A program made the translations under genes and the position numbers. A DNA stretch of 64,000 bases from contig NZ_JAJOZC010000001.1 in NCBI RefSeq assembly GCF_023701695.1, positions 62,001-126,000 of the forward strand, written 5' to 3'. The stretch's first letter is position 1; the number at the start of each line of letters is the position of its first letter. The notes under the pieces were generated by a model that was not told where the DNA came from, made no database searches, and worked only from the letters and a program-made list of their open reading frames with translations. Source of the stretch: Streptomyces sp. RKAG290 (GTDB lineage: Bacteria > Actinomycetota > Actinomycetes > Streptomycetales > Streptomycetaceae). Below are positions 46,957 to 57,168 of the stretch, one piece after another.

Positions 46957-48313
46957 CCAGCCCGCACCCCGTACGCCCCTACCAGAGCTACGTCTACGCC
47001 TATCCGCACAAGACGGCCTACGGCAGGCTGTCCGAGCACCCCGCCGGGCGGCCCGCGCTGCGTGAGCTGTGGGCAGTGGAACGCAAGGACGCGCTCTCGC
47101 TCTATCTCCACATACCGTTCTGCGAGATCCGGTGCGGCTTCTGCAACCTCTTCACCCGCATAGGCGCCCCCGACGCGCTCACCACCCGTTACCTCGACGC
47201 GCTGGACCGGCAGGCGACCGCCGTGCGGGAGGCGCTCGGTGACGACGAGCCGGTGCGCTTCGCCGCGGCGGCCTTCGGCGGCGGGACCCCCACCTTCCTG
47301 ACCGCGGGCGAGCTGGAGCGGCTGTGCGACATCGCGGAGAAGCGCATGGGCGCCGATCTGCGGGCCGTGCCCCTGTCGGTGGAGACCTCGCCGCCGACCG
47401 CGACCGCCGACCGGCTCGCCGTCCTCGCCGACCGGGGACGACCAGGATCAGCATCGGTGTGCAGAGCTTCGTCGAGGCCGAGGCTCGGGCGGCGGTCCGC
47501 CCGCAGCGCCGTGCCGAGGTGGAGGCGGCCCTCGGCCTGATCCGGGACGCCCGCATCCCGGTGCTCAACATCGATCTGATCTACGGCATCGACGGGCAGA
47601 CCGAGGAGAGCTGGCGCACCTCGCTCGACGCGGCGTTGCAGTGGCGGCCGGAGGAGCTGTACCTCTACCCGCTGTACGTCCGGCCGCTGACCGGCCTGGG
47701 CCGGTCCGGCGGCTCGGCCACGGACGCGGACTCCGCCTGGGACGAGCAGCGCCTGCGGCTGTACCGGGCGGGTCGTGATCATCTCCTGTCCCACGGCTAC
47801 GAGCAGGTGTCGATGCGGATGTTCCGCCGGGCCGGCGCGCCGCTGACGGACGGGCCCGACGACTACGCCTGCCAGACCGACGGCATGATCGGTCTGGGCT
47901 GCGGCGCGCGCTCGTACACCTCGCGGCTGCACTACTCCTTCGACTACGCGGTGGAAATGCGGGAAGTCCGGGCGATCATCGACGGGTACACGGCCACCGA
48001 GGACTTCTCGCACGCCGAGGTGGGGCGGTTCACCGACGGTGGCGAGGCGCGTCGCCGGCACCTGCTCCAGTCCGTGCTGCAGGCCGCGGGGATGCCGGTG
48101 GCGGAGTACCGCGAGCGGTTCGGCACCTCCCCGCAGGAGGACTTCCGCGAAGAACTCGCCCTGTTCGAAGCCCGGGGCTGGCTGGACCCGGACGCGGCGG
48201 CCGCCGGGGTCCTGCGCCTGACGCCCGAGGGGCTCGCGCACTCCGACGCCCTGGGCCCCGACCTCTTCTCCCCCGCTGTACGGGCCGCGATGGCCGCGTA
48301 CGAGCTGAAGTGA
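46953..48313 (+). CDS. STM4012-family radical SAM protein (frameshifted)
   Basis: The restored protein is about 453 residues, resembling HemN/HemW. The 4Fe-4S/SAM motif is 'CEIRCGFCN' near residue 50 (CxxxCxxC). It is followed by 'AAFGGGTPTFLTAGELERL', 'RISIGVQSFVEAEARA' and 'VLNIDLIYGIDGQTEESW', and a C-terminal HemN-type domain. It is unlikely to be the housekeeping coproporphyrinogen dehydrogenase because it is locked into the STM401x operon. The frame breaks at the G-run 47434-47437; one G restores 'ADRGTTRISIG'. ATG 46953 overlaps the preceding stop (ATGA). Confidence 0.87.
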
Positions 48314-48320
48314 GCCCGGC

Positions 48321-49201
48321 ATGGACCTGACGATTCTCTACCGCGGTCCGCTCGCGTCGTGCGATTACGACTGCCCCTACTGCCCGTTCGCCAAGCGACG
48401 CGACAGCCCGGCGCAGTTGCGGGCCGACCGCGCGGCGCTGGAGCGGTTCACCGCGTGGGCGGCGGCGCAGACCGGTGACCGGATCTCCGTGCTGTTCACC
48501 CCGTGGGGCGAGGGCCTGGTCCGCTCCTGGTACCGCCGGGCACTGGTCGAGCTGGCCCGGCTGCCGCACATCCGCCGGGTGGCGATCCAGACGAACCTCA
48601 GCGGCCGCACGCAGTGGCTGGCCTCGGCGGGTGCCACCGGCCGGGACAGGATCGCGCTCTGGTGCACCTACCACCCGGGCAGACACCTTTTGAGCGCTTC
48701 CTCGCCCGGTGCGGGGAGCTGACGTCCCTGGGGATTCGCCACAGCGTCGGGGTGGTCGGTCTGAGCGGTCATCTCGACGAGGCGCGGCGGCTGCGGGCGG
48801 CGCTCCCGCCCGAGGTCTATCTCTGGGTCAACGCCGCGGAGGGTCACACGTATACGGACGAGGAGGCAGACCGGTGGACGGCGATCGACCCGTTGTTTCC
48901 CTACAGCCGCCATCCGCACCGTTCGGCCGGGCTGCCCTGCCGGACCGGTGAGTCGGTCATCTCGGTCGACGGGGACGGGACCGTGCGCCGCTGCCACTTC
49001 GTCCGGGCCGAGCTGGGCAATCTCTACGACGGCAGCTATCGCCGGGCACTGGGCCCGCGGGGCTGCCCGCTCGCCGTCTGCGACTGCCACATCGGTTATG
49101 TGCATCTGGAGACGCTGCCGCTGTACGACGTCTTCGCGGGCGGCGTGCTGGAGCGGATACCTGCGCAGCCGCTGCCCCGGACAGGTCGGGGCAGCCCGTA
49201 G
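48321..49201 (+). CDS. STM4011-family radical SAM protein (frameshifted)
   Basis: The restored protein is about 293 residues. The N-terminal cluster motif is 'CDYDCPYCPF' (CxxxCxxC, residues 14-21). The C-terminal part has a second set of cysteines ('LPCRTGE', 'VRRCHF', 'GCPLAVCDCHIGY'), like the auxiliary cluster of SPASM/Twitch enzymes that modify peptides or proteins. The frame breaks at the C/G run 48674-48679; one extra base gives 'HPGQTPFERFLARCG'. It is the last gene of the operon, 7 bp after STM4012. Substrate unknown. Confidence 0.85.
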
Positions 49202-49264
49202 CCATGTACACGGCATGCCCGGGGCGCCGCGTGACCCGGTGCTCCTGGGTGCGCCCGCTGCCGC

Positions 49265-49299
49265 GGAGTTCGCCGGGCGGGAACCGTTCGGCGAACTCC
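49265..49299. terminator. Bidirectional terminator after STM4011
   Basis: An 11-bp perfect stem (49265-49275 with 49289-49299) and 13-base loop lie between the convergent STM4011 and SGNH hydrolase genes. Confidence 0.65.
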
Positions 49300-49333
49300 A
49301 ACCGGGTTTCAGGAGCCGGTGCGGCCCGGTCCC

Positions 49334-50158
49334 TCAGAGCGGCAGCAGATCCGGCCGCTTGGCCGCGACATGGTCTCCCGAGGACTCTCCGCGCAGCCGG
49401 CGTCCGATCCACGGAACCAGGTACTCGCGTGCCCAGTGGATGTCGTCGCGCCGCACCTCGAACGTGCCGCGGTGCATCTGCGGCGGCCACTCCCGGTCCG
49501 GGTCGGTCGGCACATCGAGGCCGAGGACCTGGGCGGCGCGCAGCGCGACCCGGGTGTGCCCCTCGGGCGACAGATGCAGCCGGTCGCCGTCCCATGCGCG
49601 CCGGTCCTGCACGGAGCGCAGCGACCACAGGTCGAGCACGGGGCAGTCGTAGCGGTCCGCGATGGACCGTACGTGGGCGGTGTAGGTGGCGATCTTGCCG
49701 CGCAGGTGACGCAGCACGGGGACGTCGCGGGTGTCGAAGCCGGTGGTGACCATGACCGTGCCGACCGACTCGGTCAGCTCCGCGACCGCGCGTTCGAAAC
49801 GCTCGGCCACGTCGTCGGGGTCGGTGCCCGGCCGGATGATGTCGTTGCCGCCGGCGCAGAAACTCACCAGGTCCGGGGCGAGTTCCCTGGCCCGCGGTAC
49901 CTGCTCCTCGACTATCTGGTCGAGGAGACGTCCTCGTACGGCGAGATTGGCGTATCCGAAATTGCTGCGCGCCGCTTCGGGGCCGGGGAGCTGGCCCGCG
50001 AGGAGCACCGCGAGCCGGTCCGCCCACCCGACGAAGGTGCCGTCCGGACCGGGGTCACCGACGCCCTCGGTGAAGCTGTCGCCAATAGCCGCGTACGACC
50101 CGATGGCGCGATGTCTGTTGATGACGCCCTGTTGGTTGATGTTCGAATCGTCTGCCAC
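49334..50158 (-). CDS. SGNH/GDSL-family hydrolase
   Basis: A 274-residue esterase/lipase-type protein without signal peptide. The conserved blocks are 'AAIGDSFTEGVGD' (nucleophile Ser), 'NLAVRGRL' (Gly), 'FCAGGNDI' (Asn) and 'GDRLHLSPEGHTRVA' (catalytic Asp and His). These are all four residues of the SGNH mechanism. The physiological ester is unknown. I chose GTG 50158; a TTG at 50167 is the only other upstream start and is weaker. Confidence 0.9.
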   Translation of the reverse strand: MADDSNINQQGVINRHRAIGSYAAIGDSFTEGVGDPGPDGTFVGWADRLAVLLAGQLPGPEAARSNFGYANLAVRGRLLDQIVEEQVPRARELAPDLVSFCAGGNDIIRPGTDPDDVAERFERAVAELTESVGTVMVTTGFDTRDVPVLRHLRGKIATYTAHVRSIADRYDCPVLDLWSLRSVQDRRAWDGDRLHLSPEGHTRVALRAAQVLGLDVPTDPDREWPPQMHRGTFEVRRDDIHWAREYLVPWIGRRLRGESSGDHVAAKRPDLLPL

Positions 50159-50263
50159 AAGGGCCAATCCTGCACCGTCGAATGTGACCTACGCGACCGT
50201 AATAAGGGGTTGACGGGTAGTGACATAGACCACCCGGTCAGATTTTGGTAAAGGGGAATAAGC

Positions 50264-50297
50264 AGAGGGACGGTGCGCCGCCGCACACCGTCCCTCT
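50264..50297 (-). terminator. Terminator of the LysM/M23 gene
   Basis: AGAGGGACGGTG (50264-50275) pairs perfectly with CACCGTCCCTCT (50286-50297), and the minus-strand continuation is T-rich (GCTTATTCCCCTTT). It closes the leftward peptidase gene. Confidence 0.8.
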
Positions 50298-50339
50298 ATG
50301 TATTGCTCAGGTCCGGGTCACCGGACCGGTGTTGCTGGA

Positions 50340-51262
50340 TCAGACGTTGATCCCGTGCGACGCCAGGTAGGCGATCGGGTCGATGTCCGAGCCGTACGCC
50401 GGACCCGTGCGGATCTCGAAGTGCAGGTGCGGGCCGGTGGCGTTGCCGGTGGCGCCGGAGAGGCCGACCTGCTGGCCCGCGGTCACGGTCTGGCCCGCCG
50501 AGACGGAGAGCGAGGACATGTGGCCGTACTGCGAGTAGTGGCCGTCGGCGTGCTTGATGACGACCTCGTTGCCGTACGCGCCGCCCCAGCCGGCGGTGAC
50601 GACGGTGCCGGAGGTGATCGCCTTCACGCTGGTGCCGGTGGAGACGGGGAAGTCGATGCCGGTGTGGCTGCCGCTGGACCAGTTGGCGCCGGAGGCACGG
50701 TAGGCGGTGGTGTGGTTGCCGGGGACCGGGTGGACGTAGCCGGAGCTGTCACCCTGGTCGGCCGAGGTGTCGTCGGACACCGAGGCGTTGGAGGCCACGG
50801 GGGCCTTCGTCTCGGTCTTGGCCGGAGCCTTCGACGGAGCCTTCGACGGGGTGGATGTGTGCGAGGCGGTGGTCGAGGCGTGGCCCCAGGCCTTGCCGCC
50901 GAGCGTCAGCTTCATGCCCGGGAAGATCAGGCTCGGGTCGTCGCCGACAACCTTGCGGTTGTCCTGGTACAGCTTCTCCCAGCCGCCCTTGAGCTTGTGC
51001 TCGGCAGCGATCTTCGACAGGTAGTCGCCGGAGACCACGGAGTACGTCTTGGTGCCGGCCTGCTTGTCCGCGACCGGCTTGGCCGGGTGGAGTGCGTGGC
51101 GGCGGCCGACTTCGAGGTGGCGGGAGCGGCCTGCTCCGCGGCGTTGGCACCGGTGGCGCCGAGCAGCGGAAGCGCGATGACGGCTCCGCCGGCGCTCGCG
51201 ACGACGACGCCACGGGCGATGGTGCTGGACTTCGGACGGCGGTGCTTACCCGATATGGGCAT
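50340..51262 (-). CDS. LysM and M23 peptidoglycan endopeptidase (frameshifted)
   Basis: The restored product is about 307 residues. It has a signal peptide ('ARGVVVASAGGAVIALPLLG'), a LysM domain ('YSVVSGDYLSKIAAEHKLKG'), an Ala/Pro/Lys linker and an M23 domain with zinc motif 'GSHTGIDFPV', 'YSQYGHMSSL' and 'HLHFE'. It should cut peptidoglycan stem peptides in the wall. The frame breaks at the G-run 51085-51087; one extra base joins 'THST' to 'AKPVADKQAGTKTYSVV'. ATG 51262 follows GAGAGGA at the end of a c-di-AMP riboswitch, which ties its expression to cyclic di-AMP. Confidence 0.9.
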
Positions 51263-51274
51263 GAAGGATTTCCT

Positions 51275-51412
51275 CTCCGGCGCCTGCGAGGTGAGCTGTC
51301 GGGTTCGGGCTGGAGATGCCCGGTCGCGCCTGGCGCGACTTCACCCCGAGCCGGCCGGATCTCTCCGGTCGGCGGCTTACCTGGTTCCCCCGCTCCTGCC
51401 ACACGGTGAGTG
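51275..51412 (-). promoter_or_regulatory. ydaO-type cyclic-di-AMP riboswitch
   Basis: The leader of the LysM/M23 gene contains the conserved blocks of the ydaO/yuaA class: GGCAGGAGCGGGGGAACC near the 5' end, GGGGTGAAGTCGC in the middle, and GGGCATCTCCAGCCCGAACC followed by CGACAGCTCACCTCGCAGGC before the ribosome site. In Streptomyces this riboswitch precedes cell-wall hydrolase genes and switches them off at high c-di-AMP. Ends are approximate. Confidence 0.85.
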
Positions 51413-51445
51413 GGTGCGTGAATTCCGGACGGCGGCAGGATTAGG

Positions 51446-51471
51446 CGTTCCATCCGGATTGACATGGAACG
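51446..51471. promoter_or_regulatory. Inverted repeat upstream of the riboswitch
   Basis: CGTTCCAT (51446-51453) and ATGGAACG (51464-51471) form an 8-bp dyad with a 10-bp spacer, 35 bp beyond the riboswitch start, where the promoter of the LysM/M23 gene should lie. It may be an operator. The remaining DNA up to 51914 shows no gene. Confidence 0.35.
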
Positions 51472-51914
51472 TAAGCGAGCCGGGACAGCGGAAACAAGCC
51501 GCAGGTTCCGGAGCGGATTCCGCGCCGGAAATTCGGCGCGGAATTACGGTCACACTCCGTGGATTAAGGATCTTGGCTTTCCGCACGGCGCACGGAATAC
51601 CCAACCGGACCGCCGCCACACACCGTCACGGATATGATCCCGCTCACGAACGGGTGACCATCTCCCGCATAAGCAGGGCATGTTCGACTAAATGCCCCAA
51701 TCCGGACATGTCATGCCCGGCTCTCGCGCCGGCGTCGCAGCCGTCCGGCACCGGAGCCACCCCGCCGCGTGTCCCGGGGCAGCCCCCGACCGGGCCGGTC
51801 CGGGACCCGCAGAGGGCGGCGGACAAGATGATTGGCTGAGGAATCAATGTCGTATCGTCACGAGAGTGGACCCGTCGGCGACACGCGCCGGCGGCAGAGC
51901 CTCCAGGAGTGACC

Positions 51915-52725
51915 GTGACGCAGCAGCTGCCGCAGACCCCGTCGACGGAACCCGAGCTGGCGGGGTGCGCAACTTCCGCGACGTGGGCGGGCTGCCCGCC
52001 TCGGACGGTCGGCGGGTGCGGTACGGACGGCTCTACCGCAGCGGCCACCTCGCGCACGCCACGGCTGAGGACACCGCGTTTCTCGGCACCCTCGGACTGC
52101 ACACGGTCTTCGATTTCCGCAACGCCGCGGACCACAAGCTGGACGGCCCGGACGTGGAGCTGCCCGGCGTGCGCAACGTGAACATCCCGCTCACCGACCC
52201 GGCGGACGGCAGCGAGTTCTGGCGGATGGTGCGCGACGGCAACATGGCCGAGCTGCGCTCGATCCTCGCCGACGGCAAGGGTTCGGCCCGCATGTCCGCC
52301 TCGTACCGCACGATCATCCTGGACCGCACCGCCGAGCACAGCCGGGTGCTGCACGCCCTGGCGAAGGACAGCGTTCCCGCCCTGATGCACTGCGCGGCCG
52401 GCAAGGACCGCGCGGGGCTCTCGATCGCGATCTCCCTGCTCGCGGTCGGCGTGGGCCGCGAGGACATCGAGGCCGACTACCTCAAGTCCAACGACGCCCA
52501 CCGCCGCTACAAGATCCGTCGCAGCGACACCTCGGCGGCCGGGATGTCCCCCGAGGTGATGGAGCTCCTCAGCCCGCTCTTCGGCGCGCACAGCGACTAC
52601 CTCGCCGCCGCCTTCGCCACGATCGACGAGACCTGGGCAGCACCGACCGCTACCTCACGGAGGGACTCAAGGTCACTCCCGAGACGCGGGAGCGGCTGCG
52701 CGAGCGCCTTCTCGAAGAGGCGTGA
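51915..52725 (+). CDS. Tyrosine-protein phosphatase, MptpB/IphP-like (two frameshifts)
   Basis: The restored protein is about 270 residues. The N-terminal 'AGVRNFRDVGGLPASDGRRV' is the family hallmark, the active-site loop is 'MHCAAGKDRAGLSIAI' (CxxGKDR), and the end is 'TPETRERLRERLLEEA'. This family of dual-specificity phosphatases has been shown to act on phosphotyrosine and phosphoinositides in relatives such as mycobacterial PtpB. Frames break at G-runs 51962-51965 and 52635-52637; one G each makes the sequence continuous and ends it at 52725. GTG 51915 has AGGAG five bases before it. Confidence 0.87.
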
Positions 52726-52746
52726 GCAGCCGGGAGGCGTCCGCGG

Positions 52747-52923
52747 CTACTGGTTGTGCATCCCCACCGCGAACAGCAGGTAGAGGAAGCCCGCGACGAC
52801 GTGCCCGGCGACCAGGTAGGCAAACAGCCGGATGACCAGCCCGCGCGGCATCTTCCGCTCCTGCGAGTCGGAGTCCTTGCGCCTGGCCGGGGTGAGCGGG
52901 TCGTAGTTCTCGGAATCGGACAT
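52747..52923 (-). CDS. DUF6126 small membrane protein
   Basis: A 58-residue protein with a charged N-terminal half and one transmembrane helix ('LFAYLVAGHVVAGFLYLLFA'). It matches the DUF6126 micro-protein found after the XRE-cupin gene in Streptomyces hopanoid loci. ATG 52923 lies 47 bp downstream of the regulator stop, and the two are probably co-transcribed. Function unknown. Confidence 0.8.
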   Translation of the reverse strand: MSDSENYDPLTPARRKDSDSQERKMPRGLVIRLFAYLVAGHVVAGFLYLLFAVGMHNQ

Positions 52924-52970
52924 GACAGTCCTCTCTGACGACCGGACATGCCGGTGGCGGGGCCGGCGCC

Positions 52971-53579
52971 TCAGCGACGGTGGATCCCGCTGCCGAGACA
53001 CAGCTCGGCGGCGGGGCTCTGGAGCAGGGTGTGAACGAAGAGCAGCTCGGCGCCCGCCCGCTCGGGCGCCGCGATGCGGTGCGGGGTGAGCGAGTCGAAG
53101 TGCGCGCTGTCGCCGGGAGCGAGGTCGTGCACCGTCTCCCCGAGGGTCACCCTGAGGTGACCGGCGAGGACGTACAGCCATTCCTCGCCGGGATGGACGC
53201 GCACCAGGTCGCTCTGGACGCCGTACGGGACCCGGACGCGCAGCGCCTGCATCGCCCGGCCGGAGCCGCCGGCCTGCTGGTACGTCCAGCCGTCGGCCTC
53301 GGCGCCCTCGAACCTCCGGCCGCGCACGATCGCGTCCCGTTCCGGCGGCATCTCGCCGAGCAGCTCGGAGACCGTCGTACCGTAGATCCTGGCGAGACCG
53401 AGCAGCATGGGCAGCGAGGGCTGGCGCCGGCCCGTTTCGAGCCGGGACAGATGGGCGGGCGAGAGCCCGGCCCGCTGGGCCGCGGTCTCCAGGGTGAGAC
53501 CACGGCTGAGGCGCAGATCGCGCAGGCGTGGCGCGACACCGGGCAGCTCGTCGGCCGCCCCTCCGTCCGGAGGATTCAT
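52971..53579 (-). CDS. XRE-cupin transcriptional regulator
   Basis: A 202-residue protein with an XRE helix-turn-helix ('TLETAAQRAGLSPAHLSRLE') and a C-terminal cupin sensor ('HPGEEWLYVLAGHLRVTLGE', 'FDSLTPHRIAAP'). It is downstream of the hopanoid operon but has its own promoter region with two strong dyads (53601-53636), so it is probably autoregulated. With DUF6126 it may respond to a small organic ligand. I chose ATG 53579; the open frame extends upstream through the operators and is unlikely to be translated. Confidence 0.9.
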   Translation of the reverse strand: MNPPDGGAADELPGVAPRLRDLRLSRGLTLETAAQRAGLSPAHLSRLETGRRQPSLPMLLGLARIYGTTVSELLGEMPPERDAIVRGRRFEGAEADGWTYQQAGGSGRAMQALRVRVPYGVQSDLVRVHPGEEWLYVLAGHLRVTLGETVHDLAPGDSAHFDSLTPHRIAAPERAGAELLFVHTLLQSPAAELCLGSGIHRR

Positions 53580-53600
53580 GTCCTCATTGGGCCAGGATCC

Positions 53601-53636
53601 TGCCTCGGAGGCAAATTTTTTGCCTCCGAGGCAAAA
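53601..53636. promoter_or_regulatory. Tandem dyad operator of the XRE-cupin gene
   Basis: TTTTGCCTCCGAGGCAAAA (53618-53636) is a perfect 9+1+9 palindrome. TGCCTCGGAGGCA (53601-53613) is a related 6+1+6 palindrome. Together the two also form a 15-bp inverted repeat (53601-53615 with 53619-53633). They lie 22-57 bp before the regulator start and just after the hpnO stop. Confidence 0.75.
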
Positions 53637-53647
53637 TCCGCCGCGGA

Positions 53648-55042
53648 TCAGCGGTTGGCGACGGCCTGCTTCACCAGGGTCCGGCCGAAGTCCCACATCA
53701 GCCCGCCGTTGTGCGCGTCGTCCATCACCGCGGTGAACGCGGTCACGAACCGGTCCACGTCCGGCTCGTCGATGACCAGCGGCGGGATCAGCTTGATCAC
53801 TTCGAGGTGGTCGCCGGAGACCTGCGTGAGGATCCGGTGCTTCTGCAGCAACGGCACGACCACCATCTGCGCGAAGAGCCCCTTGCGGGCCGCCTGCAGC
53901 ATGGTCCAGCGGCTGCGCAGCTTCAGCGAGGACGGCCGGCCGAACTCGATGCCGATCATCAGCCCGCGCCCCCGCACCTCGTGCAGCAGCTCGTAGCGGC
54001 CGACCAGTGCGGCCAGCCTCTCGCGCAGCAGATCACCGGTGCGGCGCGCGTTCGCCACCGTCTCCTCGTCCTCCATCACGGCGAGGACCGCGAGCCCTGC
54101 GGCCATCGCCTGGGCGTTGGAGCCGAAACTGGCCGAGTGGACCAGGACCCGGTCCATCGACGAGTAGACGCGTCTGAAGATCCAGTCCTTGCCGAGGGTC
54201 GCCCCGACCGGCACGTAGCCGCCGGAGAGCGCCTTGGCCACGCAGACCAGATCGGGTTCGACACCCTCCTCGTGCTGGTACGCGTAGAAGTCCCCGGTCC
54301 GGCCGAGTCCGGTCTGCACCTCGTCGGCGATGAGCAGGGCCTTGTGCTTGTGCAGCAGCTCCTGGGAGGCGCGCAGGAAGCCGGGCGGCGAGGCGTGCAC
54401 GCCCTTGCCCTGGATCGGCTCGACGACCAGTGCGGCCACGTCGCCGCGCTTGAGCTCGCGCCGCAGGGCTTCGAGGTCACCGAGCCCGATCGCGGTGTCG
54501 GGCAGCAGCGGGGCGAAGCCGTCCCGGAACCCGGCCTCTCCGTTGACCGAGAGCGAGCCGGTGGTCAGGCCGTGGAAGGCGTGCGTGCAGTACAGGATCC
54601 TCGGCTTCCCGGTGGCGTACCGGGCGAACTTGAGCGCCGTCTCGACGGCCTCCGTGCCGCTGTTGCCGAAGAACACCCGGTCCAGGTGCGGGCTGTGCGT
54701 GAGCAGCTTCTCGGCCAGCAGGCCGGGCAGCGGCTGGCAGTCGAAGCGGGTGAGGTCGGCGAGCGAGGCGTCCAGTACGTCGTGCAGCGCCTTGCGCACG
54801 ACGGGGTGGTGCCGGCCGAGCCCCATCACACCGAAACCGGCGAGCATGTCCAGGTAGTCGTTGCCCTGCTCGTCCCAGAAGTGCGCGCCCTCGGCCCGTT
54901 CGTAGACCTTGTCGAAGCCGATGGTGTGCAGCATGCGCGGCAGCTGGTGGTTGAGGTACTTCGTGTGCAGTTCGTAGCGTTCGGCGCCGCGCTCCGCGAG
55001 GAGCTGCGCCAGATCGAAGCCCTTGGGCCCTTCGTCCTTCAT
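53648..55042 (-). CDS. hpnO: Class III aminotransferase HpnO (hopanoid side chain)
   Basis: A 464-residue PLP-dependent aminotransferase. It shows '[20 protein letters not shown]', '[13 protein letters not shown]', '[14 protein letters not shown]' and the PLP Lys in '[13 protein letters not shown]'. In hopanoid clusters HpnO aminates the extended side chain to give aminobacteriohopanetriol. ATG 55042 overlaps the dxs stop (ATGA), so it is the last gene of the operon. Confidence 0.9.
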   Translation of the reverse strand: MKDEGPKGFDLAQLLAERGAERYELHTKYLNHQLPRMLHTIGFDKVYERAEGAHFWDEQGNDYLDMLAGFGVMGLGRHHPVVRKALHDVLDASLADLTRFDCQPLPGLLAEKLLTHSPHLDRVFFGNSGTEAVETALKFARYATGKPRILYCTHAFHGLTTGSLSVNGEAGFRDGFAPLLPDTAIGLGDLEALRRELKRGDVAALVVEPIQGKGVHASPPGFLRASQELLHKHKALLIADEVQTGLGRTGDFYAYQHEEGVEPDLVCVAKALSGGYVPVGATLGKDWIFRRVYSSMDRVLVHSASFGSNAQAMAAGLAVLAVMEDEETVANARRTGDLLRERLAALVGRYELLHEVRGRGLMIGIEFGRPSSLKLRSRWTMLQAARKGLFAQMVVVPLLQKHRILTQVSGDHLEVIKLIPPLVIDEPDVDRFVTAFTAVMDDAHNGGLMWDFGRTLVKQAVANR

Positions 55043-56975
55043 GCCCCGCTCTCCTTGTGCCCGTTGCCCAGGGCGTTGCGCTCGTCGTACCCGCCGTCGG
55101 CGGGTGTCTCCCCTGCGGCCAGCGTGGTGCTGATCCGCCCCGCGATCTCGACCGGTGTGAGCCCGATGTCGGCCAGCACCTCGGCGCGCTTCCCGTGCGC
55201 GAGGAACTGCTCGGGAATGCCGAACGTCCGCAGCGGTACGTCGACCCCTGCGTCCCGCAGCGCCTGACCGACCGCCGAGCCGACGCCGCCCGCCCGGCTG
55301 TTGTCCTCGACGACGGCGACGAGGCGGTGCTGTGCGGCGAGCGGGGCGAGCTGCTCGTCGACCGGCTTGACCCAGCGTGGGTCGACCACGGTGCAGCGGA
55401 GCCCGGAGCCGGTGAGCAGCTCGGCGGCCCGCAGACAGACGGGGCCATGACACCGACCGCGACCAGCAGGACATCGGCGTCCTCGACGCGGTGCAGGACG
55501 TCCATGCCGCCGATCCGTCCGACGGCGGGGATTGACTCCCCCACCGCCTCTTTGGGGAACCGGATCACGGTCGGTGCGTCGTCCACGTCGACGGCCTCGC
55601 GCAGCTCGGCCCGCAGCTGGTCGGCGTCGCGCGGTGCCGCGATACGGAGCCCCGGCACGACCTGGAGCAAGGACATGTCCCACATGCCGTTGTGGGACGC
55701 CCCGTCCGGCCCGGTGACGCCGGCCCGGTCCAGGACGAACGTCACTCCGCACTTGTGCAGCGCGACATCCATCAGCAGCTGGTCGAAGGCCCGGTTGAGG
55801 AAGGTGGCGTAGACGGCGACGACCGGATGCAGCCCGCCGGTCGCCAGTCCGGCCGCCGAGACCGCCGCGTGCTGCTCGGCGATCCCGACGTCCCAGACCC
55901 GGTCGGGGAACGCCTCGGCGAACCTCGTCAGACCCACGGGGTGGAGCATCGCGGCCGTGAGGGCGACGACGTCCGGCCGCCGCGCTCCGATCGCCGCGAT
56001 CTCGTCCCCGAACACCGAGGTCCAGGAGGGGCCGGCCGACGCGACGAGCGGGGCACAGGTCAGCGGGTCCATCGCACCGACGGTGTGGAAGCGGTCGGCC
56101 TCGTCCCGGAGGGCCGGCTGGTAGCCGCGCCCCTTCTCGGTGATGCAGTGCACGAGCACCGGACCGTGGAAGCGCTTCGCGCGGTGCAGCGCGGACTCGA
56201 CGGCGGCGGTGTCGTGCCCGTCGACCGGGCCGACGTACTTCAGGCCGAGGTCCTCGAACATGCCCTGCGGGGCGAAGGTGTCCTTGAAGCCCTTCTTGGC
56301 GCCGTGCAGCGACTCGTACAGCGGCTGCCCGATGACCGGCGTCTGCTGCAGGACGCCCTTGCCCCACGAGAGGAAGCGTTCGTAGCCGTCGGTCGTCCGG
56401 AGGGTGGCGAGGTGGTTGGCCAGGCCGCCGATCGTCGGGGCGTAGGAGCGCTCGTTGTCGTTGACGACGATGATCAGTGGCCGGTCCCTGGCGGCTGCGA
56501 TGTTGTTCAGCGCCTCCCAGGCCATCCCGCCGGTCAGCGCGCCGTCACCGATGACCGCGACGACGTGGTCGGGGCGGCCGAGCACCTCGTTGGCCTTGGC
56601 CAGGCCGTCGGCCCAGCCGAGCACCGTGGAGGCGTGCGAGTTCTCGATGACGTCGTGCTCGGACTCCTCGCGGGAGGGGTAGCCGGAGAGGCCGCCCTTG
56701 CCCCGCAGCTTGGAGAAGTCCTGCCGCCCGGTGAGGAGCTTGTGTACGTAGCTCTGGTGGCCGGTGTCCCACAGGATGCGGTCCACGGGCGAGTCGAAGG
56801 CCCGGTGCAGGGCGATGGAGAGCTCCACCACGCCCAGGTTGGGCCCCAGATGACCGCCGGTCCTGGCCACGGCGTCGACCAGGAACTTCCTGATGTCGTC
56901 GGCGAGTTCGCCCAGTTGTGGTTCGTTGAGCTTCTTGAGATCGTGCGGCCCCCGGATGCTCTGCAGAAGTGTCAT
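55039..56975 (-). CDS. dxs: 1-deoxy-D-xylulose-5-phosphate synthase (frameshifted)
   Basis: The restored protein is 645 residues. It has the TPP motif beginning '[16 protein letters not shown]', the catalytic region '[20 protein letters not shown]', '[20 protein letters not shown]' and a C-terminal transketolase-like domain. Dxs condenses pyruvate and glyceraldehyde-3-phosphate in the MEP pathway, supplying isoprenoid precursor for hopanoids; it is probably a second copy dedicated to this operon. The frame breaks at 55441-55444 (run of four); one base more gives '[15 protein letters not shown]'. ATG 56975 is the start. A hairpin precedes it. Confidence 0.92.
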
Positions 56976-57143
56976 GCCCGGGCCCCCTCTCTGGTCCTGT
57001 TCCAGCTCACGGTGACGGCGGGGACCCCCGACGGCGTCCCTGCGTCTGCGCCGAAACCGGCGCACCCCCGCCGACCGCCACCGGCCCGGCCTGGATGCGC
57101 CGCGTGTGGCGGCGCATCGCGAGCGGCCGGGCCGGCAGCGTGG

Positions 57144-57168
57144 GGAGACCCGGTGCGACCGGGTCTCC
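57144..57168 (-). terminator. Hairpin between hpnH and dxs
   Basis: GGAGACCCGGT (57144-57154) pairs perfectly with ACCGGGTCTCC (57158-57168), starting 13 bp after the hpnH stop. No T-tract follows. It may attenuate expression of dxs-hpnO relative to the upstream genes. The rest of the 206-bp gap has no gene. Confidence 0.6.

Noticed and set aside
46953..48313. STM4012 protein as housekeeping HemW/HemN
   Set aside because: The radical SAM fold is similar, but the gene is translationally coupled inside the STM401x operon, which defines a separate family.
53528..55267. 579-codon plus-strand open frame antisense to hpnO
   Set aside because: The Val/Glu/Gly-rich composition is a reverse-complement artefact; hpnO on the other strand has all aminotransferase motifs.
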